Shown: positions 49,201-63,300 of the stretch, piece after piece
How positions within the stretch are numbered: the first letter of the stretch is position 1
How the letters are laid out: each line of letters starts with the position of its first letter
Assembly (NCBI RefSeq): GCF_022201045.2
Contig: NC_068557.1
Coordinates: 5,642,001 to 5,706,000, forward strand
Direction of reading: 5' to 3'
DNA: 64,000 nt
Source of the DNA: Citrus sinensis
Lineage: Eukaryota > Streptophyta > Magnoliopsida > Sapindales > Rutaceae
Made by a program: the position numbers and the translations under genes
The notes under the pieces: generated by a model
Databases searched by the model: none
The model's input: the letters and a program-made list of their open reading frames with translations, nothing else
Told to the model about the DNA's origin: nothing

Positions 49201-50399
49201 CTGGGTCACGAATTGCAAATCTGATTTGGGCCCGAATTTGGGCTTGGGCTTGGATATGAATTTTGTATATTATTTTTTAATTTTTTAAAAATAAAATATA
49301 GATAATATAAATCAAATATTAATCTAATCCTGAGGTGAACTGAATTTGAATCTTTTCTCACTGGTGAAAAGGGAAGTAATTTATTTCTACTAATGAGTGG
49401 CTCTAAACTTAGAAAGATAATGCTGCATTTTCCAAAAATTACCTCAAAAAATAATCTATTGCATGTGAGATCTCAATTCATGCATCTACTCATCAAATAA
49501 TTGATAATTTTTCATAATATTAAGATAAATCACACCACATCTACAAAGAACTTCTAGATTAGTTGTTAGGATAAGTAGCAAATGTGGAATTAGCAAATGG
49601 ATAAAATTTTCCTTCTTAGTTTTAGGAATATATAGATAATAATGTTACTTACCCCGACATGATTTGACGTCATCAATACAAAACTTGAGAGATGTAACAA
49701 TAAACGACCGCGTAGCAAAAGTAGTGGAGCCGAATTTATTTCGCGGCAAATTTGTATGAGCACTGCATTGTCAGTCAATCAACCGAAACAATAATCCCTT
49801 CTGCTTCGCATTTTATTCATCTTAAAATTCAGGCTCTTATTGTTGTTGTTGTTATTATTATTTAACAAAATATTGCTAAATACCACCAATTCTCAATCCA
49901 TGTTCCGCAGGAGCATTCTTTGTACGTTGTAACAACAATATCGTTTGTAAGTTACCGACTTTGTAATTCGATAATTTTTCCATTTGGTTCCTGGATAATT
50001 GGAAAGAGAGAGAGAGAGAGAGAAATGAGAAAATTTTCAAGATGATGGTGTTGTGATGCTTTGAAATTTAGAACATGGGTTTGTTTTAAAATTGATCGTG
50101 TAGCTTTTGTTTTTGTTTTTGGATCAAATGCATATAACCATTTGTTAGTAATGAAGGCATTATTTTTTGCGTGTTTCTTTTAACCACTTAATGTGTTATT
50201 ATAAGAACTAGGTCTAACCAAGAGTCTGAAATGAATCTGGGATTCTGTTGCTTAGTCAAATTTTTTCATGGATTCCTTTGTTGGGTACTCGAGATCTTGT
50301 GTTGTTTGATTAAAAAAATTTGAAGGCAAAAGTTTAGAGAGTATAGAGTGACAATGAAGAAACAAGTCTGAGGTAAAACTGTGACTATTTCTTCGGCAG
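49201..50399. other. Divergent intergenic region between TRM61 and the membrane-protein gene
   Basis: Shared upstream region of two divergent genes. (GA)n at about 50,005-50,024 probably lies in the leader of the plus-strand gene. The AG at 50,398-50,399 before the ATG suggests a leader intron. No other coding signal. Confidence 0.5.
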
Positions 50400-50400
50400 G

Positions 50401-53400
50401 ATGCTGGGACTGTTTGCCGCCGATACAACTGCGTTGAGTTATTGGTTCAACTGGAGGTTCTTTCTATGTGCAATATGGATATTGTTTTGTTTTGGTATGT
50501 CATCATTCTTCATATGGAAAGAGGAGTGTTTCGACAATTTCAAATCCAATGGAGGGGGAACTCAGCAGGATACTTGTAATGATGATGAATGGAGGCCAAT
50601 TCTCAAACAAGTCCACCCATTTTGGCTGCTTGCTTTTAGAGTAACTGCGTTCTGTTTCCTTTTGACGACTCTCATTGTTAAAGTTCTTATTAATGGAGGC
50701 ACCATATTCTTTTATTATACTCAGTAAGCCATCTCATCATTGGACTCAATTATGTTCCATGTTTCTTCTACTCAATCAGTCATGTAGATCATGGATTTAA
50801 ATTATGCAGACAGTTTGGGTCTACCATGGTCTTTTGTTAATCATGAAGAGTTCAACTTTTGAGATTCTTACACACAAAAATAGATGTTGTTGCTAAAATG
50901 GAGGTCACTTTTCACTTTGCGGAAGTATGTGCAAACTTTTCTTGAGCAGATTAGGACAGTAAAATCTTTCTGCAGTTAGTGGTATCCATAAAATATAATA
51001 GGATCTTTTTCAGTAACTGATAATGGAAAGTCGAAAGTAATTTTGTTCTTGATCAAGGATGATATATACTTACTGCTCAAAGCTTTTATGTCATTAACAC
51101 CGGTTTCATGCTCAAAAACGTAGTTTTCACATATTTTTCTGCTCATGTTCTGGTGTTTTCTGGTCGTTAAGCAGGTGGACTTTTACTTTGCTCACCCTTT
51201 ATTTTGGGGTAAGTACTCTAGATCCTTGTGTTGAAACACCTCAAATGGATTTTGAAATTATCCACTATCAACAATATCATTTTGTTACTTAGTTGCTGTA
51301 AAGGCATACATGGGCCTGCTAAATGGAAAGCTTTTATTTTGGCAGAAGCATGTGTTTGGCATTGTTATGGATTTGGATCTCTTAAACACTTTTTGATCTT
51401 GTACTTAACGTCTCTGTACATTAAAGTCTCAGATTTCTTATGTAGTTTGGATCTCTTCTCTCAATTTATGGGTGTCACCGGTGTCACAAGATAAGCAGGG
51501 GAAGTATTATTGTACATCACAATGGGGTAGCTGAGGATCAACGAAACTCAATTCCTCTAACAAATGGGAGAAATACACAAGAGAAATTCCAAGCTTCAGC
51601 AGTTATTAGATATCTCTTTCAAGTCCTGTTCCAGGTATATTTACTTTCCAAGAGACTAGTAATTCTACAATTAGACAGCGAGAGGGGCCTGACCAGGTCT
51701 GCCATGTTCAGATCGCTAGCTGCTTTTAAATTAAATGAAATCCTTGATCTTCATGTCTGAATTGAGTTTTTTTTTTCTCTGTTTTTCAATGTTTCCAATT
51801 TTATTTTTATCTCCCTTTAAGGTTCAAACTTGCAAGTTTTAAATAGCAGATAGAGGTGTCTCATAAATCTTCCTGTGGTGTATGTTCACAAGGGTGGAAA
51901 TCAATCTTTTAATGACTCTGAGCCATTTGGTACAGGATCTTCAATTGTTTATCAAATAAACAGAGCAATATAGCGAAAATTGATTTCAGTTTGAATAATC
52001 TTTTGTTGATTTCATCCCGTGGCACAGATCTCATAGCTTGTTATAAAAATATTAGACCTTTTCTCGTCCTTCATCAGTCTATTTACAAGTTGCTCATGTT
52101 TTGCCTTGTGTTTCTTGTGTCAAAAACAGACGATTGCGGGGGCAGTGGTGCTTACTGATCTTGTTTATTGGGGTGTCATTTTCCCGTTTCTCACTCTTGA
52201 AGAGTACAAGTTGAATTTAGTAAGCAGTGAAGAATTTAAATATCAACTGTTTGTTGCCTTCAGCTGTGTGTCTAAATTTTCACATTCTTGCTACAGAACA
52301 AACACGAGACACAATTGTGGCATTTCTTCAGTGAAAAATATTGCCTTTGAAGTGGAAATTCTTGAATATGAATTAAAAGAAGCATTCTTGCACTAATATC
52401 TTTTTTCCACACTTGCAACATAGTACTATATGGTCTTTTACCCTTAGATACAACGAAGTTCAGTTTATTATGTTCTTTAAGATGTAATGCAGTCTCCTCT
52501 GAGCTTGAGATATACCAATACCTAAGGTCCTTACACCGTAAACAGAATGCAAATGTCTTACAATGGTAAAGGTTCAGGTTCATGTTTGCACTCAAAATTG
52601 CATAGGCCTTCTGGTTCTCACGTCTGCTTAGAAGCATTCTGTGAATTATCCAAGCTATGCGATATGTATTCATGTATGCTTCTCTTAGTTGAGAACATAT
52701 GACATGTTCCTTTCATGAAATTTTTTCATGACTTCTTGTTTTGCTGCTTTGCTTAGCATTTATAATCTTCTCTCTTCTGTTTTCTGTTATCTCAAATGCT
52801 TTTTTCCGGGACCTTATTATTGTCTGTTACCTTATTGATCAATATCTTGATTATGTAAGATGACAGTGAACATGCATGCCATAAATGCTTTCTTCCTCCT
52901 TGGTGACACAGCTCTGAACTCCATGGTAATCTAATGTTGTTTCGTCTTTATTGCCTGTCAGTTACTTTCCTCTACAAATCAGTTAGCTTTAACTCTATTT
53001 TTCTCTGTTTCAGCAATTCCCCTGGTTTCGGATTTCTTACTTTATTCTATGGACGAGTATTTTTGTCATTTTCCAGTGGATTCTTCATGCTTCTGTCTCG
53101 ATTTGGTAATGCCTTTCGTTTTATCTTTTCATATGCAAGGGTGTAAAGTTAAACTTAAAATTCAACAATACTGATTATATTCTCTGCTACAGGTGGCCAT
53201 ACCCATTTCTTGAATTGTCATCACCATTTGCTCCATTATGGTTAGTTAAACATCTCATCATTGTGACCTTCAAGGATTTATGAGGTCTATGCATAATATA
53301 ACACTTCTGCTTACTTTTCAACAATTTTTATTTAAAAAAAAAACTATAATAAGATTTATAAAACTGTAATGCATATGGCATTTTCAGAAGGATAGCTTAA

Positions 53401-53779
53401 GCAAGCAGGTTAAATTTTCCAAATTACTTTCTTGATTCCTTTTCTTAGTCTGCATGGGGTCCTGAAGGAATCTGACATTGTTGAGCTAGTCGAGTGTTTG
53501 AAGATTCTATGACTACTGTAACTTTTGCTTTTACTGCAAAGTAGTTTAAAGGATACAGTTTCTTTCCTAGCCTTTGCGTACCTCAGAAAAAATTTTCCGC
53601 AAAGTGCTTGAAGATTTAACTTCTCATATAATTCATTTCTTGTTCCACCATGGAACTGCAGGTACTTGCTGGTTGGACTGGCACATTTTCCATGCTACTG
53701 CATATTTGCATTAGTCATGAAACTGAAGCATTTCCTTCTGTCAAAATGGTTCGCTCATTCTTATCAAGGTCTAAGATGA
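50401..53779 (+). CDS. Plant multi-pass membrane protein (At1g10660/At5g62960-like), function unknown
   Basis: Eight coding exons: 50,401-50,723, 51,175-51,208, 51,446-51,634, 52,130-52,219, 52,860-52,925, 53,014-53,105, 53,193-53,240 and 53,662-53,779. They total 960 nt and encode 319 residues, all joins in phase with GT-AG introns. Hydrophobic segments lie near 17-38, 73-96, 109-129, 183-203, 216-232, 241-260 and 282-303, suggesting seven membrane passes. A hydrophilic loop spans about 131-165. The W-F-N-W-R and H-P-F-W-L-L-A-F-R motifs and the aromatic W-W-P-Y-P-F-L-E segment recall a conserved plant family with no established biochemistry, sometimes grouped with 'rolling stone'-like proteins. 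Family assignment is from memory. The start is supported by the AG acceptor one base upstream. Confidence 0.82.
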
Positions 53780-56700
53780 TGCAGATTGGCGTTTTCCTTT
53801 TTCTTCTTTCTTCTCTTTTTCCTTCTCTGAAGCCAGATGAATTTTGGTCTGCCTCAAAGTTGCTTGGTGTTTTTGCTTAAGAACATTGTATAAACGTTGC
53901 TGAAGCATAGTATGAGATGAAAATTGTTGTCAAAGGTACATAATTACATTAGCTTTAGAGACTTGTATTCAGCAGGAAAGCCATCAAGTTTTGAAATGTT
54001 TTAGTAGCTGTACCTCTTAGCTTTCAGCCTTTCATTTTTCTCATTTTCTTTATTACTCTTCCCCCCTCTCCTGAAAGGGGTGATTTTTTCTCTTATGCCA
54101 TCCAAAGTAATAGACATGATCAAGAGCGCGACCACACACGTGGCAGGATCTGAAGTACAGTTCCCTATTTCAGATCTTGCCACGCACATAATTGCACTCC
54201 AAATCAGCTCGCCTAAAGTAGTGTTTTTGCACATTTGCTAAAATAATGGAAATTATGAAGTTTTTTGAAGAATAACGTTTGGTTAATCATTTCAATACCA
54301 TTACCTTATATTTCAATTGATTTAACTTCTGAGCAGCATCAAATTGTCATAAAATATTAGATTAATTCCAATGTGCTTTATTTCTCATTTATTTGTAATT
54401 CACTAATTTCGCATTAATCCAAATGATTGATACAATCTCAACCCTGAAAGTGAAGGGCCCGTTCGGTACCCTTTTATAACAGTTGTTCCTTTTTCTTTTT
54501 CTTTTTTTTTCCCTAAAGTACGAGCGCAATACCTCTTCGGTAGCTAATATTATAAAAACAAATTATAAAATGCAGAAAACGAACTTTGGTTCACTGTTTT
54601 AAGTTGTAAAACACATTTGACACGTTTCCAATATTTTATAAAATAAATTACAAAATAAATTATAAAATAGTTATCTCACGCTTTTCAAAATTTTAACTCT
54701 ACTTTTCTTATCTCAACAATCTATTTACTCGCCACTTAGGCTTTAGTTTAGTAGTCAACCACTACTTTTATGTTGTGTTTACTTTATGGAGTGAAAGTGT
54801 AGAGTGTGGATTCCTCCCACTTCAATGTTTATTTACTATTTTTAAGGGGGGAGTGGGATTCCCACACCGTGGGTCCCATCTAATTTTCGAGTAGGGAGTG
54901 GGATTCCCACTCCCATTGGGGGAGGTGAGAGTGGGAATCCACTCTCCCTTCTTCCCCTTTTACCCTCATAATTAAAATAAATAAATAATATTTAATAAAA
55001 TAAATAATATCATATTTATTAAAAATAATAATTAAACATATTTATTTTATTAAATTTAATAAAATAAAAATAAATAAATATTATATTTATTTAAATAATA
55101 ATATAATATAATTTTATAAATTAAATTCATTAAAAATAATAATATTAAACATTAATTTTAATAAATATTAATTATTTATTTATTTAATAATAATAAATAT
55201 TTTATTCTAAGAAAAGATTAATTTTGTACTATATTATCAATAATAATGTTTCATTTGTGTTGCTATTATTAATAATTTTTATTCACATAATTTAAATTTA
55301 AATTATTTAAAAAATTATGATTTACATAATTAAGAATATTAATAATTATTATTAATTTAAAAATATAATAAAATATTTATTTTATTTTTTAAATATATTT
55401 TTTATTAATTTTTTAATTACAAATTATGATTCTTTAAATAAGGGTAAAATTGTAATTTAAAACTATTTACTCCCAATCTAAGACAATGTAAGCACATAAA
55501 TTGGATTCTGGTTTCAATTCCATTCTCTCATTCCAATGTAAGTAAACAACCTACTCTCACTCCCACTCCACACTCCCAATCCTAGGATTCTCACTCCTCA
55601 AGATTCTCACTCCTCAAGATTCCCACTCCAATCCAAAATGTAAACGCTACCTTAAAGTTAAGAAGAAATATGAGGGTAATGATTCGAGTCTTTATAGGCT
55701 CAATCTCCCTCAATTAAGTAAAAAATTATATAGAGTTAATTTGTAAGTTTTTCTTCCTTGCGAAATGTGAGTGGAGCATAAACATCATTTGTCTATGAAA
55801 ATATCCCCTTACGAAATACAAGTGGAGTAGAAACATCCCTTGTCTGTGAGGGTAATATATCTTCTCTCTTACGAAATGCGAATTGAGTAAAAACATCCCT
55901 TGTCTGCAAGAGTCATATGTCTGGGTATATCTGATTGTAAGTATCAGTGTATAATAACAGTTGTAAATATGTGTAATACAATAATCTGATGTGTTATCAG
56001 TATTAAAAAAAAAAATCCCTTTACCCTACTATTCATTACAATGAACTTCTTTGCTTGATTTCATCCTCTCTCACCTTCAACCTTTGATATTTTCTTCCTC
56101 TTCTAATTTTCTTCAACCACCGATTCTTCATCTTTCCAATGCAAAATTAGATAATTTTAAGATTTTTTTTCCCAATCGAAAGTTCGCTCTCATCTCATTA
56201 TGTAATTTTTTTAAAAAAAATTTAATCTTGATTTATCTCTCATACAATTTTTTTTTCTTATCTTTATTTGTAGAAATTGCAACCTTGAAGAGTTACAAGT
56301 AAATTTTTTTATTCTTTTCTTTTTTATTGTCATTTTTTAAATCTTTTTGTATCTATTTTTGTTCTTCACACACAATAGATGCTTTTATCTCTAATTTTTA
56401 GAAAAATTATGTGAAAACATAAACATATTTATGTGGATCTGCACTAATATTTATAGACCTACATATATAGGAATTGATATACATTTATTTTATTTTATTT
56501 TGTTTATTATTTCCTTTTAATTGAATTAGAGGTTTTTCATTTAGTTTTTTATACTGATATTAAAGATCCAATAGGTCTATTTATACTGTTCAGCCAACAT
56601 TTGTTGATGAACCAAGCGGCTGCTTCTTTTGTTTGGCTAATTGTTGAATTAACACTTAGATTGCACTTGTCACCGTGCATACAGTTCATGGTCAAATGTC

Positions 56701-57682
56701 TTCTTTGCTGGCAGGTTTGGTATGTCATGTTTGCTAGGCAAGATAATGCAATAGTTTTTTTCATTTTGTCTTCATCCAGTGTTGCAGAGATAAATACTAT
56801 AAGAGATAGAATTATAACTTCTATATAGTATGATTATACACAAAATGCATGATATCTACTATGTAAATTTTTATTATTATTTTGTTTAAATCATATGTGT
56901 TGTAATATATATCTTAATTATATAGTAAAAATAATGACAATGTAAAACTTTTTTAATTAATGCTAATACTAAAACTTTATCCTCATGCAATTTTGATAAT
57001 TATTTTATTTAAATTATTTATGGTATGTTTGTGTATAGAATTTTCCATTTGTTAAACAATTATTTTCTAACCATAAATATGACTTAATGTTTAGTTAAAA
57101 ACTATTTTGAAAATGGTACTACCAAACATATATTCTCTATTTTTATCATTTTTAATTATCTACCAAATGCATATTATTGTTTTCAATTTTAAAATACAAA
57201 CTACAGAAAATGATACGAGACGTATACTTAAATTAAAAATATAACAACTGTAAAATGCTATTTTCATTCTCAATTTGGTTTTTAAAAAATAAAAATTCCG
57301 AAACCATACCTAACGGACCTGAATTTATCCCATAGTACATAAAAGTTGCAAGTAATTGTGTAAATAATATATGATGTTAGAAATCCTGCTCCTTCGTTCA
57401 GGGATTGTGTCAAGTAGGTAACTTGAAATCCACCAAAGACAAAAAATGATCTATAGCAGCTACACTGAAATAATTTACAGTAGAAATGACTCTACATGGA
57501 TATAGTAGATGAAAAATCTGATAAAATTCATACAGATTTCAACATAAAACAGAAACTGAACAAAAAAGTGCATTGGAAATTACTCAAATAAGCATAATTT
57601 CATGTTTAATTCAGACAGATTAAGCACTACCAACACATTCTTTATTTATTACTAGAATTAACAGGCAGACAATAGCCATCCA
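53780..57682. other. Intergenic region, very AT-rich
   Basis: No gene is supported. 54,960-55,440 is almost pure A/T. It contains the candidate inverted-end element at 54,775-55,648. The short open frames at 56,051-56,302 and 56,601-56,828 show no recognisable domains. Confidence 0.5.
54775..55648. mobile_element. Candidate MITE/inverted-end element with GTGTTTAC termini
   Basis: GTGTTTACTTTATGGAGTG near 54,775 is mirrored imperfectly near 55,648 (inverted GCGTTTACATTTTGGATTGG). Subterminal GGAGTGGGA-type motifs occur on the left and their inverses, ACTCCCACTCC, on the right, around an AT-only core. Target duplication is unclear. Confidence 0.45.
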
Positions 57683-58810
57683 TCAGGCAGCTGTCTTGGC
57701 AACAGCTCCAGCTTCAGTGAGCAGAGGAACCAGCTTCCCTTCCCTGTGCAGTGCAGTAGTTGAATCGCAGCCACCAATGTGTTTCCCTCCGATGAAGACA
57801 TTTGGAACAGTTTTCTGTCCAGTCCACTCAGCTAGAGCTGATTGAATGTCACTTCCATCACCTATAAATTACCAGAAAAAAAAAATGCAAGTTACTGATC
57901 TGTCTTCTTTATTTCTACTTCAATTGTGAATAGGATATAAGACAAAATCCAAAGTTTTCATTCTATAAAAATAATAATTCTATTCTATTCAAGATCAAGA
58001 ACACACATAGGTTTAAAGACCTAGTTACGTTCTTTTTTTTTTCTTTTACTATCTCTCTTTCCCCGAATAACCACCGAAGAACAGGCCCAGGATTTGGTGC
58101 TCAGCTGAGACTGAATCAAAGGTCAGAGTAGATTAAAGACCTAAATGAGACCCATGTCGAAGGAATCCTGATCATTTGATTCGGTGCTCAACACAAACTC
58201 AGCCGAGCACCAAATCCTGACCCGTAAAAACAACACTAAGCCACCACATCAGATTCATTAGACCCTTTGGTTTATTGACTAAATACGAAGCTCCAACATC
58301 AGTTGTTAAAATTCCACCTACTTACAAAACCATATCTGTGCTAACTACTTCCATAACTCCCACCAACTTCAATAAGAATAAACAGAAGCGCGGCACCAAG
58401 TGTCAGGAGCAGTAAACATTGGCAAAGGAAAGTAAAAAAAAATGAAGCCCAATATCAGTCGAATCCAATCAATGTAAAAAATGATATATTGAATAAATTA
58501 GAAAATGTTTTGACACAAATTCAGAGACAAAATAGAATCCCAAAAATGCAAAGGCGAAAAAAAAGAGGACTAACTTTCTTTGTTCAGTTCAATGGCCTTG
58601 AAAGTGACTCCGAGTTGCTGAAACAGCTCTTTGACACTCACGCAGAACGGACAAAACGTTTTGCTGCAATTAATATAAATATCGATGTAAGAATCAAAAT
58701 CAAACCAAAATTATGGAACAATAGCACAGCCGCCAGTATCGGAAAGAGGAAGACCTGAAAACGACGACGGAATTGGAGGAAACGGTTTCCTGGGCCTTGG
58801 GCAAAGCCAT
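57683..58810 (-). CDS. Class I (CPxC) glutaredoxin
   Basis: Three exons, 58,810-58,755, 58,663-58,575 and 57,861-57,683 (56 + 89 + 179 nt), encode 107 residues. The thioredoxin-fold glutaredoxin has active site C23-P-F-C26, the T-V-P cis-proline glutathione site (66-68) and G-G-C-D (78-81) with the extra C80 found in many plant class I members. No transit peptide precedes the domain, so it is probably cytosolic, nearest to the GRXC2 type. It reduces protein disulfides and glutathione adducts using GSH. Phe in the CPFC site replaces the more usual Tyr. The start is chosen because the exon opens with [10 protein letters not shown] and no longer frame exists. Confidence 0.93.
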
Positions 58811-58923
58811 TTCTGTGTCTTCTTTGTCTTTGATTCGAAATCTCACAAACCCTAAATAAGCTTCAAATCCTCTTTGGCTTTACAAACGAGAGAACTTGTT
58901 TGTCCCGGGTCAGTCCATTCTCA

Positions 58924-58931
58924 TTTATATA
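58924..58931 (-). promoter_or_regulatory. Probable TATA box of the glutaredoxin gene
   Basis: Minus-strand TATATAAA, about 114 bp upstream of the ATG, preceded by a strongly pyrimidine-rich (CTCCT)n tract (58,935-58,962 on the plus strand as GAGAGGAGAGG). Confidence 0.6.
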
Positions 58932-58962
58932 GATAGAGAGAGGAGAGGAGAGGAGAGGAGGA

Positions 58963-60364
58963 GGTGCTGTTCAAAACTAAAGAAATGATCTGGACCGTTC
59001 AATTTTTCAATTGATGAAACGTAACGGAGAGCCACGTCCACACGCTCTTCGGAAGTTTCGTTTTCACTTGTAACTCTTAACGCTAGCACCTATAGCCTAC
59101 AGGCCCGTAGGCCGGTGCCGCTTATTGGTGACTGGTGAGTGCCTCTGTCCAAGTTGATTTTGTTTTTTGTCCGTGTAAAGGGATGGCTTGCGAGTTAAGC
59201 TGTTATTTTTTTATCTTCCAATTACTGATGTGTGTTTTTTTTTTAAATTATTTAATTTATTAATAACCTTTTTTTTTTTTTTTTCTGTCTATGTAAGCTT
59301 AAGTTCATACTTCTTGATTTGAACATAAAAGATTTTTACTATTTGAACTGAACGCACCCACATTTAATGATGTTTTTTTTTTTAATTTAAATGTGAAACA
59401 GTATTAGTAACGTCTTATGGTTGATTCAATAAATTAATTTGCATGAACACGTTGAAAATGTTTGGTAAAATTATTTTCCCAACTGATTTTCAATAAATTT
59501 CTTTTAATTAATTAAAAATTGTTACATGTTCCAATATTTTAATGCTTCAATTAATTTGATTGATCTTAATTCCTATCCATATGCCCATACAAAAATTAGT
59601 GGGTACAGGTCTTTGCCAATCAACGAAATCAGGAAACCAAGTCCAAAGCTTCCATGAATTTTTTTTTGACGCTAAAGTCGCTTGGCAAGAAATAAAAACG
59701 GAAAAAACAAACCACAGATTGCTGTGAGAGCTATGACAACAGAATTCGTTAATTTTACACACTGAAAAAATTTTGGAACAAGATTTTGTTCGGTATATTT
59801 ATCTGTGGAACAATCTAAATTTCATCGGCTCCAACATACACTGCCACAAATTTTTCCTTAATTTTTTTTTTTAAACTCTATACAAGTTTTTCTTCTATAC
59901 AAATTTCATCGGCCTTTAGAGATAGGGGCGAGTACTAAACCAGCTCCTTAACATGTTTTACATTGCAAAGCATGTGACGTAAAATTGTGAAGTGCAATAA
60001 AAAACTCGTGGCCGCGTAAGATTTGCGAAATGCAATAGAAAACTTGTAGTAGTGTAAAATTGGAACCGATGGAACATGTTCTTCTTAACCTACAAGCTGT
60101 ATCTAGCACCAAAATTCTGAAAACATGCAGGGAAACGCATTAAAGGCCCCACAAAATGAGGAATGTATGACACTTCAAAATTTCAAAATCAACGTAGAAA
60201 TATTTGATCACTTCATCGAAAGCTTTATTGTTCTCTGTGGTATGGTGGTAATCCATAAAGTTAACAGAATAAGCCTTGAGGTTTTCTTTTTAATTTAAAC
60301 CAAAAAATTGATTCTCGAACTGGGACTTCGATGATGACCAGTACAAGATAAATAACCTATCTAC
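58963..60364. other. Intergenic between glutaredoxin and isocitrate dehydrogenase genes
   Basis: No gene is supported. Poly-T tracts at 59,267-59,284 and elsewhere. The right end holds the 3' UTR of the minus-strand dehydrogenase. Confidence 0.5.
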
Positions 60365-63300
60365 TTACACCATTGCAGGTTCCCGAAGCTTTGCCCCAAG
60401 ATTTGTTGCAACAGCATCAATAAATTCTTCAGTGTTCAAGTAAAACTCCCTCGATACCCTGTATAAATATCAGCAGCACATTATTCGTTTGATAAATGAC
60501 TTTTAAGAATATTAAGCGAAGTGGGGTGATCCATTCATCATAATCAGAGTAGCAACAAAAGATTTAGTGCCTCTATTTCAGGCTACAAAAGAACTGGAAA
60601 ATAAAAATCAGAAAAAATGAAAAACATGTATAAGTTAGTTATTATAGAAAGAAAGCAACTAAGAGAAAGTAATGACATGTAATAGATAAGGGGAAGGTAA
60701 TATATACTTGGGCCCATGGACCAAAATGGCAAGATCCTTGGTCATTTTTCCTGTTTCCACTGCCTCAATGCATGCAGCCTCCAACTTCTGAACAAAATGC
60801 AGCAACCTTTCATTTTTATCTAGCTTGGCCCTGAAGAAAATCCATTTTTTGACATTACCATCATAAAATGGAACTCAAAATTATTATTTTAGTATAAACA
60901 AAATTGCTGACTACACAACTTCTAATTAAATAACTAAATAAAACACGGTTATAGTCAGGAAAGATAGTTGTGAAACATAAAATTTTAAGTTCATTCACAT
61001 GTCACTAGATATCAAAATGTTCACGTCAAAGCGATCTGAACATATTGAAGAGAAAACTAACAAATGGAATGAATAGCTTGACTTTGTTCAGGCTTTTATT
61101 GTTTCTAAAAACAGGTAAACATATGGTCTATTTGCTTCTATATTAGCAACAAAAGGACAAAACATCCATTTATGAAATTCCAATATATAAAAGAAAATGA
61201 TGACGTATTATGTCCAAAAATCATGGTTCAACTCTGTTAGAGAAGAGGATCTTAGGCTGCCAAGAAATTGACGAAACTCTAAATATTTGTTCATAGATAT
61301 TTTGGAAATTAAAAGGAAAAGGTAGTAGAATTGTCTGTCAATGAGCAAAATCAGCCAAGAATATGATAGAAGTGCATCATTAAGTAAAGAGATACTGAGG
61401 TATATGTTCAGAATTGATATTGTTGGGAAGGAATGCAAAAGAAGGAAAAGCCTGAGTTTTGCACAAAGCAGCATGTACCTGTGTTCTAGCCCTCGTGTCC
61501 AAGCAAATATGGAAGCAATACTGTTTGTACTGGTTTCTTGACCCTTCTGGTGTAGCCGGAAATGTCGAGTAACAGTCCCATGAGCCGCCTCAGCTTCTAA
61601 TGTCTTACCATCAGAAGATAACTGCAATTTTATCGTGGTTATTAGGATTTTGCGCAAACCAAGGACCAAATGTATGATGAATACAAACAGTAATTTTGAT
61701 ACAAACCAACACCGAGGTCATGAGTCCCAAGGAACCAAATCCTGCAAAGAATGAAATTACATTTAGATGTATAATAAAAAGATGTTTATTTCTGTGGAAC
61801 AGGAAGTGTCTCAGCCCATTGATACAAGAAGACTTGGTAAAAGACTAAAAGCTATTTATCATTTCAATTTCTCACCAACTACGCGCAATAAATATATGTA
61901 ATAATCATTTCTATTTATTTTTTCATTTGTTAAAAGAATAATTGCTCACTTAGTCATTGAACTAATGCTTCTCAATACAGAATATTTCTAGAACATCATC
62001 TATGGTAATCTTTCAAAACCAAAAATAAGACCACCTGATAATATGGCAACCGGAAAAAGAGAAAAAGAACAGTTAAGTAGAATACTTTTCTGCAGTTAAG
62101 ACAAGATCACTGACAATTAGCAGACGTTTTGGCCATTGATACTACTGGTAAAAGTTAGGTGCACGGGAAACTTCAAATGCACTAGAATGAGCAGAAACAG
62201 TACCTTGAGCAAGTAAATCACTCTGGACATCTCCATCATAATTTTTGCATGCCCAAACATATCCACCTTCACTTTTTATAGCATAAGCCACCATGTCATC
62301 AATTAAACGATGCTCATACCTAAGCGACATATGAATATTTCATTAACTACTCGAAAAATGATGGGCACACAAATACAAAGCTTCCTCATGGACAAGAAAA
62401 ACAAACCATATTGAATGTTCTTCAAACTTCTGCCTCCACCTCTCTTCATATACCTGTTGGAATATGTCCTTAAACCTGTCATAGCCCTAGAAATATGAGC
62501 ATTGTGCACATTTCTTCTCAAATCTAAATATCAAAAGCTAATTTTAATTGAAGCGAGAAAACAAAAATAGAAAAACTGGTACCAGGTACATTTGGAAAAG
62601 AAGCTGTTCGAAAAAGGAAAAAAATTACCTGCCATCATATTTTTTCAGTATTGTATTTTTGGTGCTCAAGTAAAGAGGCCACTTTTTTGAAAATGCCAAT
62701 GACATTGATGATTCAGCAAAAGCTCGAATGGACTGGCAAATTAGAAGAATTTATCAATATAGTTTATAAATTTATTACAGTGCAGATCCTGACGAAAAAG
62801 ATGAACACATGACCAACCTCATCAACATTATACATGGCAAGTGCAATGCCTGGGCCTTTAAAATTATAAACATCAAGCTCCACAGGGCCAGTACCATCTT
62901 CTGGGTCTAGAAGAGAAACAGACAGAAAATGTAACGCCACTTTGTATTTGGAGGAACAAAACAACTAGGTTGTAGTGGCAGAAATATCCACCTAAATCAA
63001 CTTACCAAAAACCATTTTCAACTTCCCAGGCCCTTTAATGACTGTATCAGTAGCACGATACTGATCACCAAAGGCATGCCTACCAATACATATAGGTTTC
63101 TTCCAACCTGTACATTTGAGAAATAAGATCTGAAGGGTGTTTCAAACAAATTCATGACATCCAACAAAACGGGAGGAAGAAAGTATTACCAGGAACTATT
63201 CTAGGAATATTCTGGCATAGGATAGGTTCACGGAAAACAGTACCTGCAAAGGCAACACTTTATGAAGTTTCAGAAAGAAACAGTGAGGCAGATAAACAGA

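Noticed and set aside
58489-58758. 89-codon plus-strand frame
   Set aside because: It lies antisense to glutaredoxin exons 1 and 2 and has no start context or homology that I recognise.
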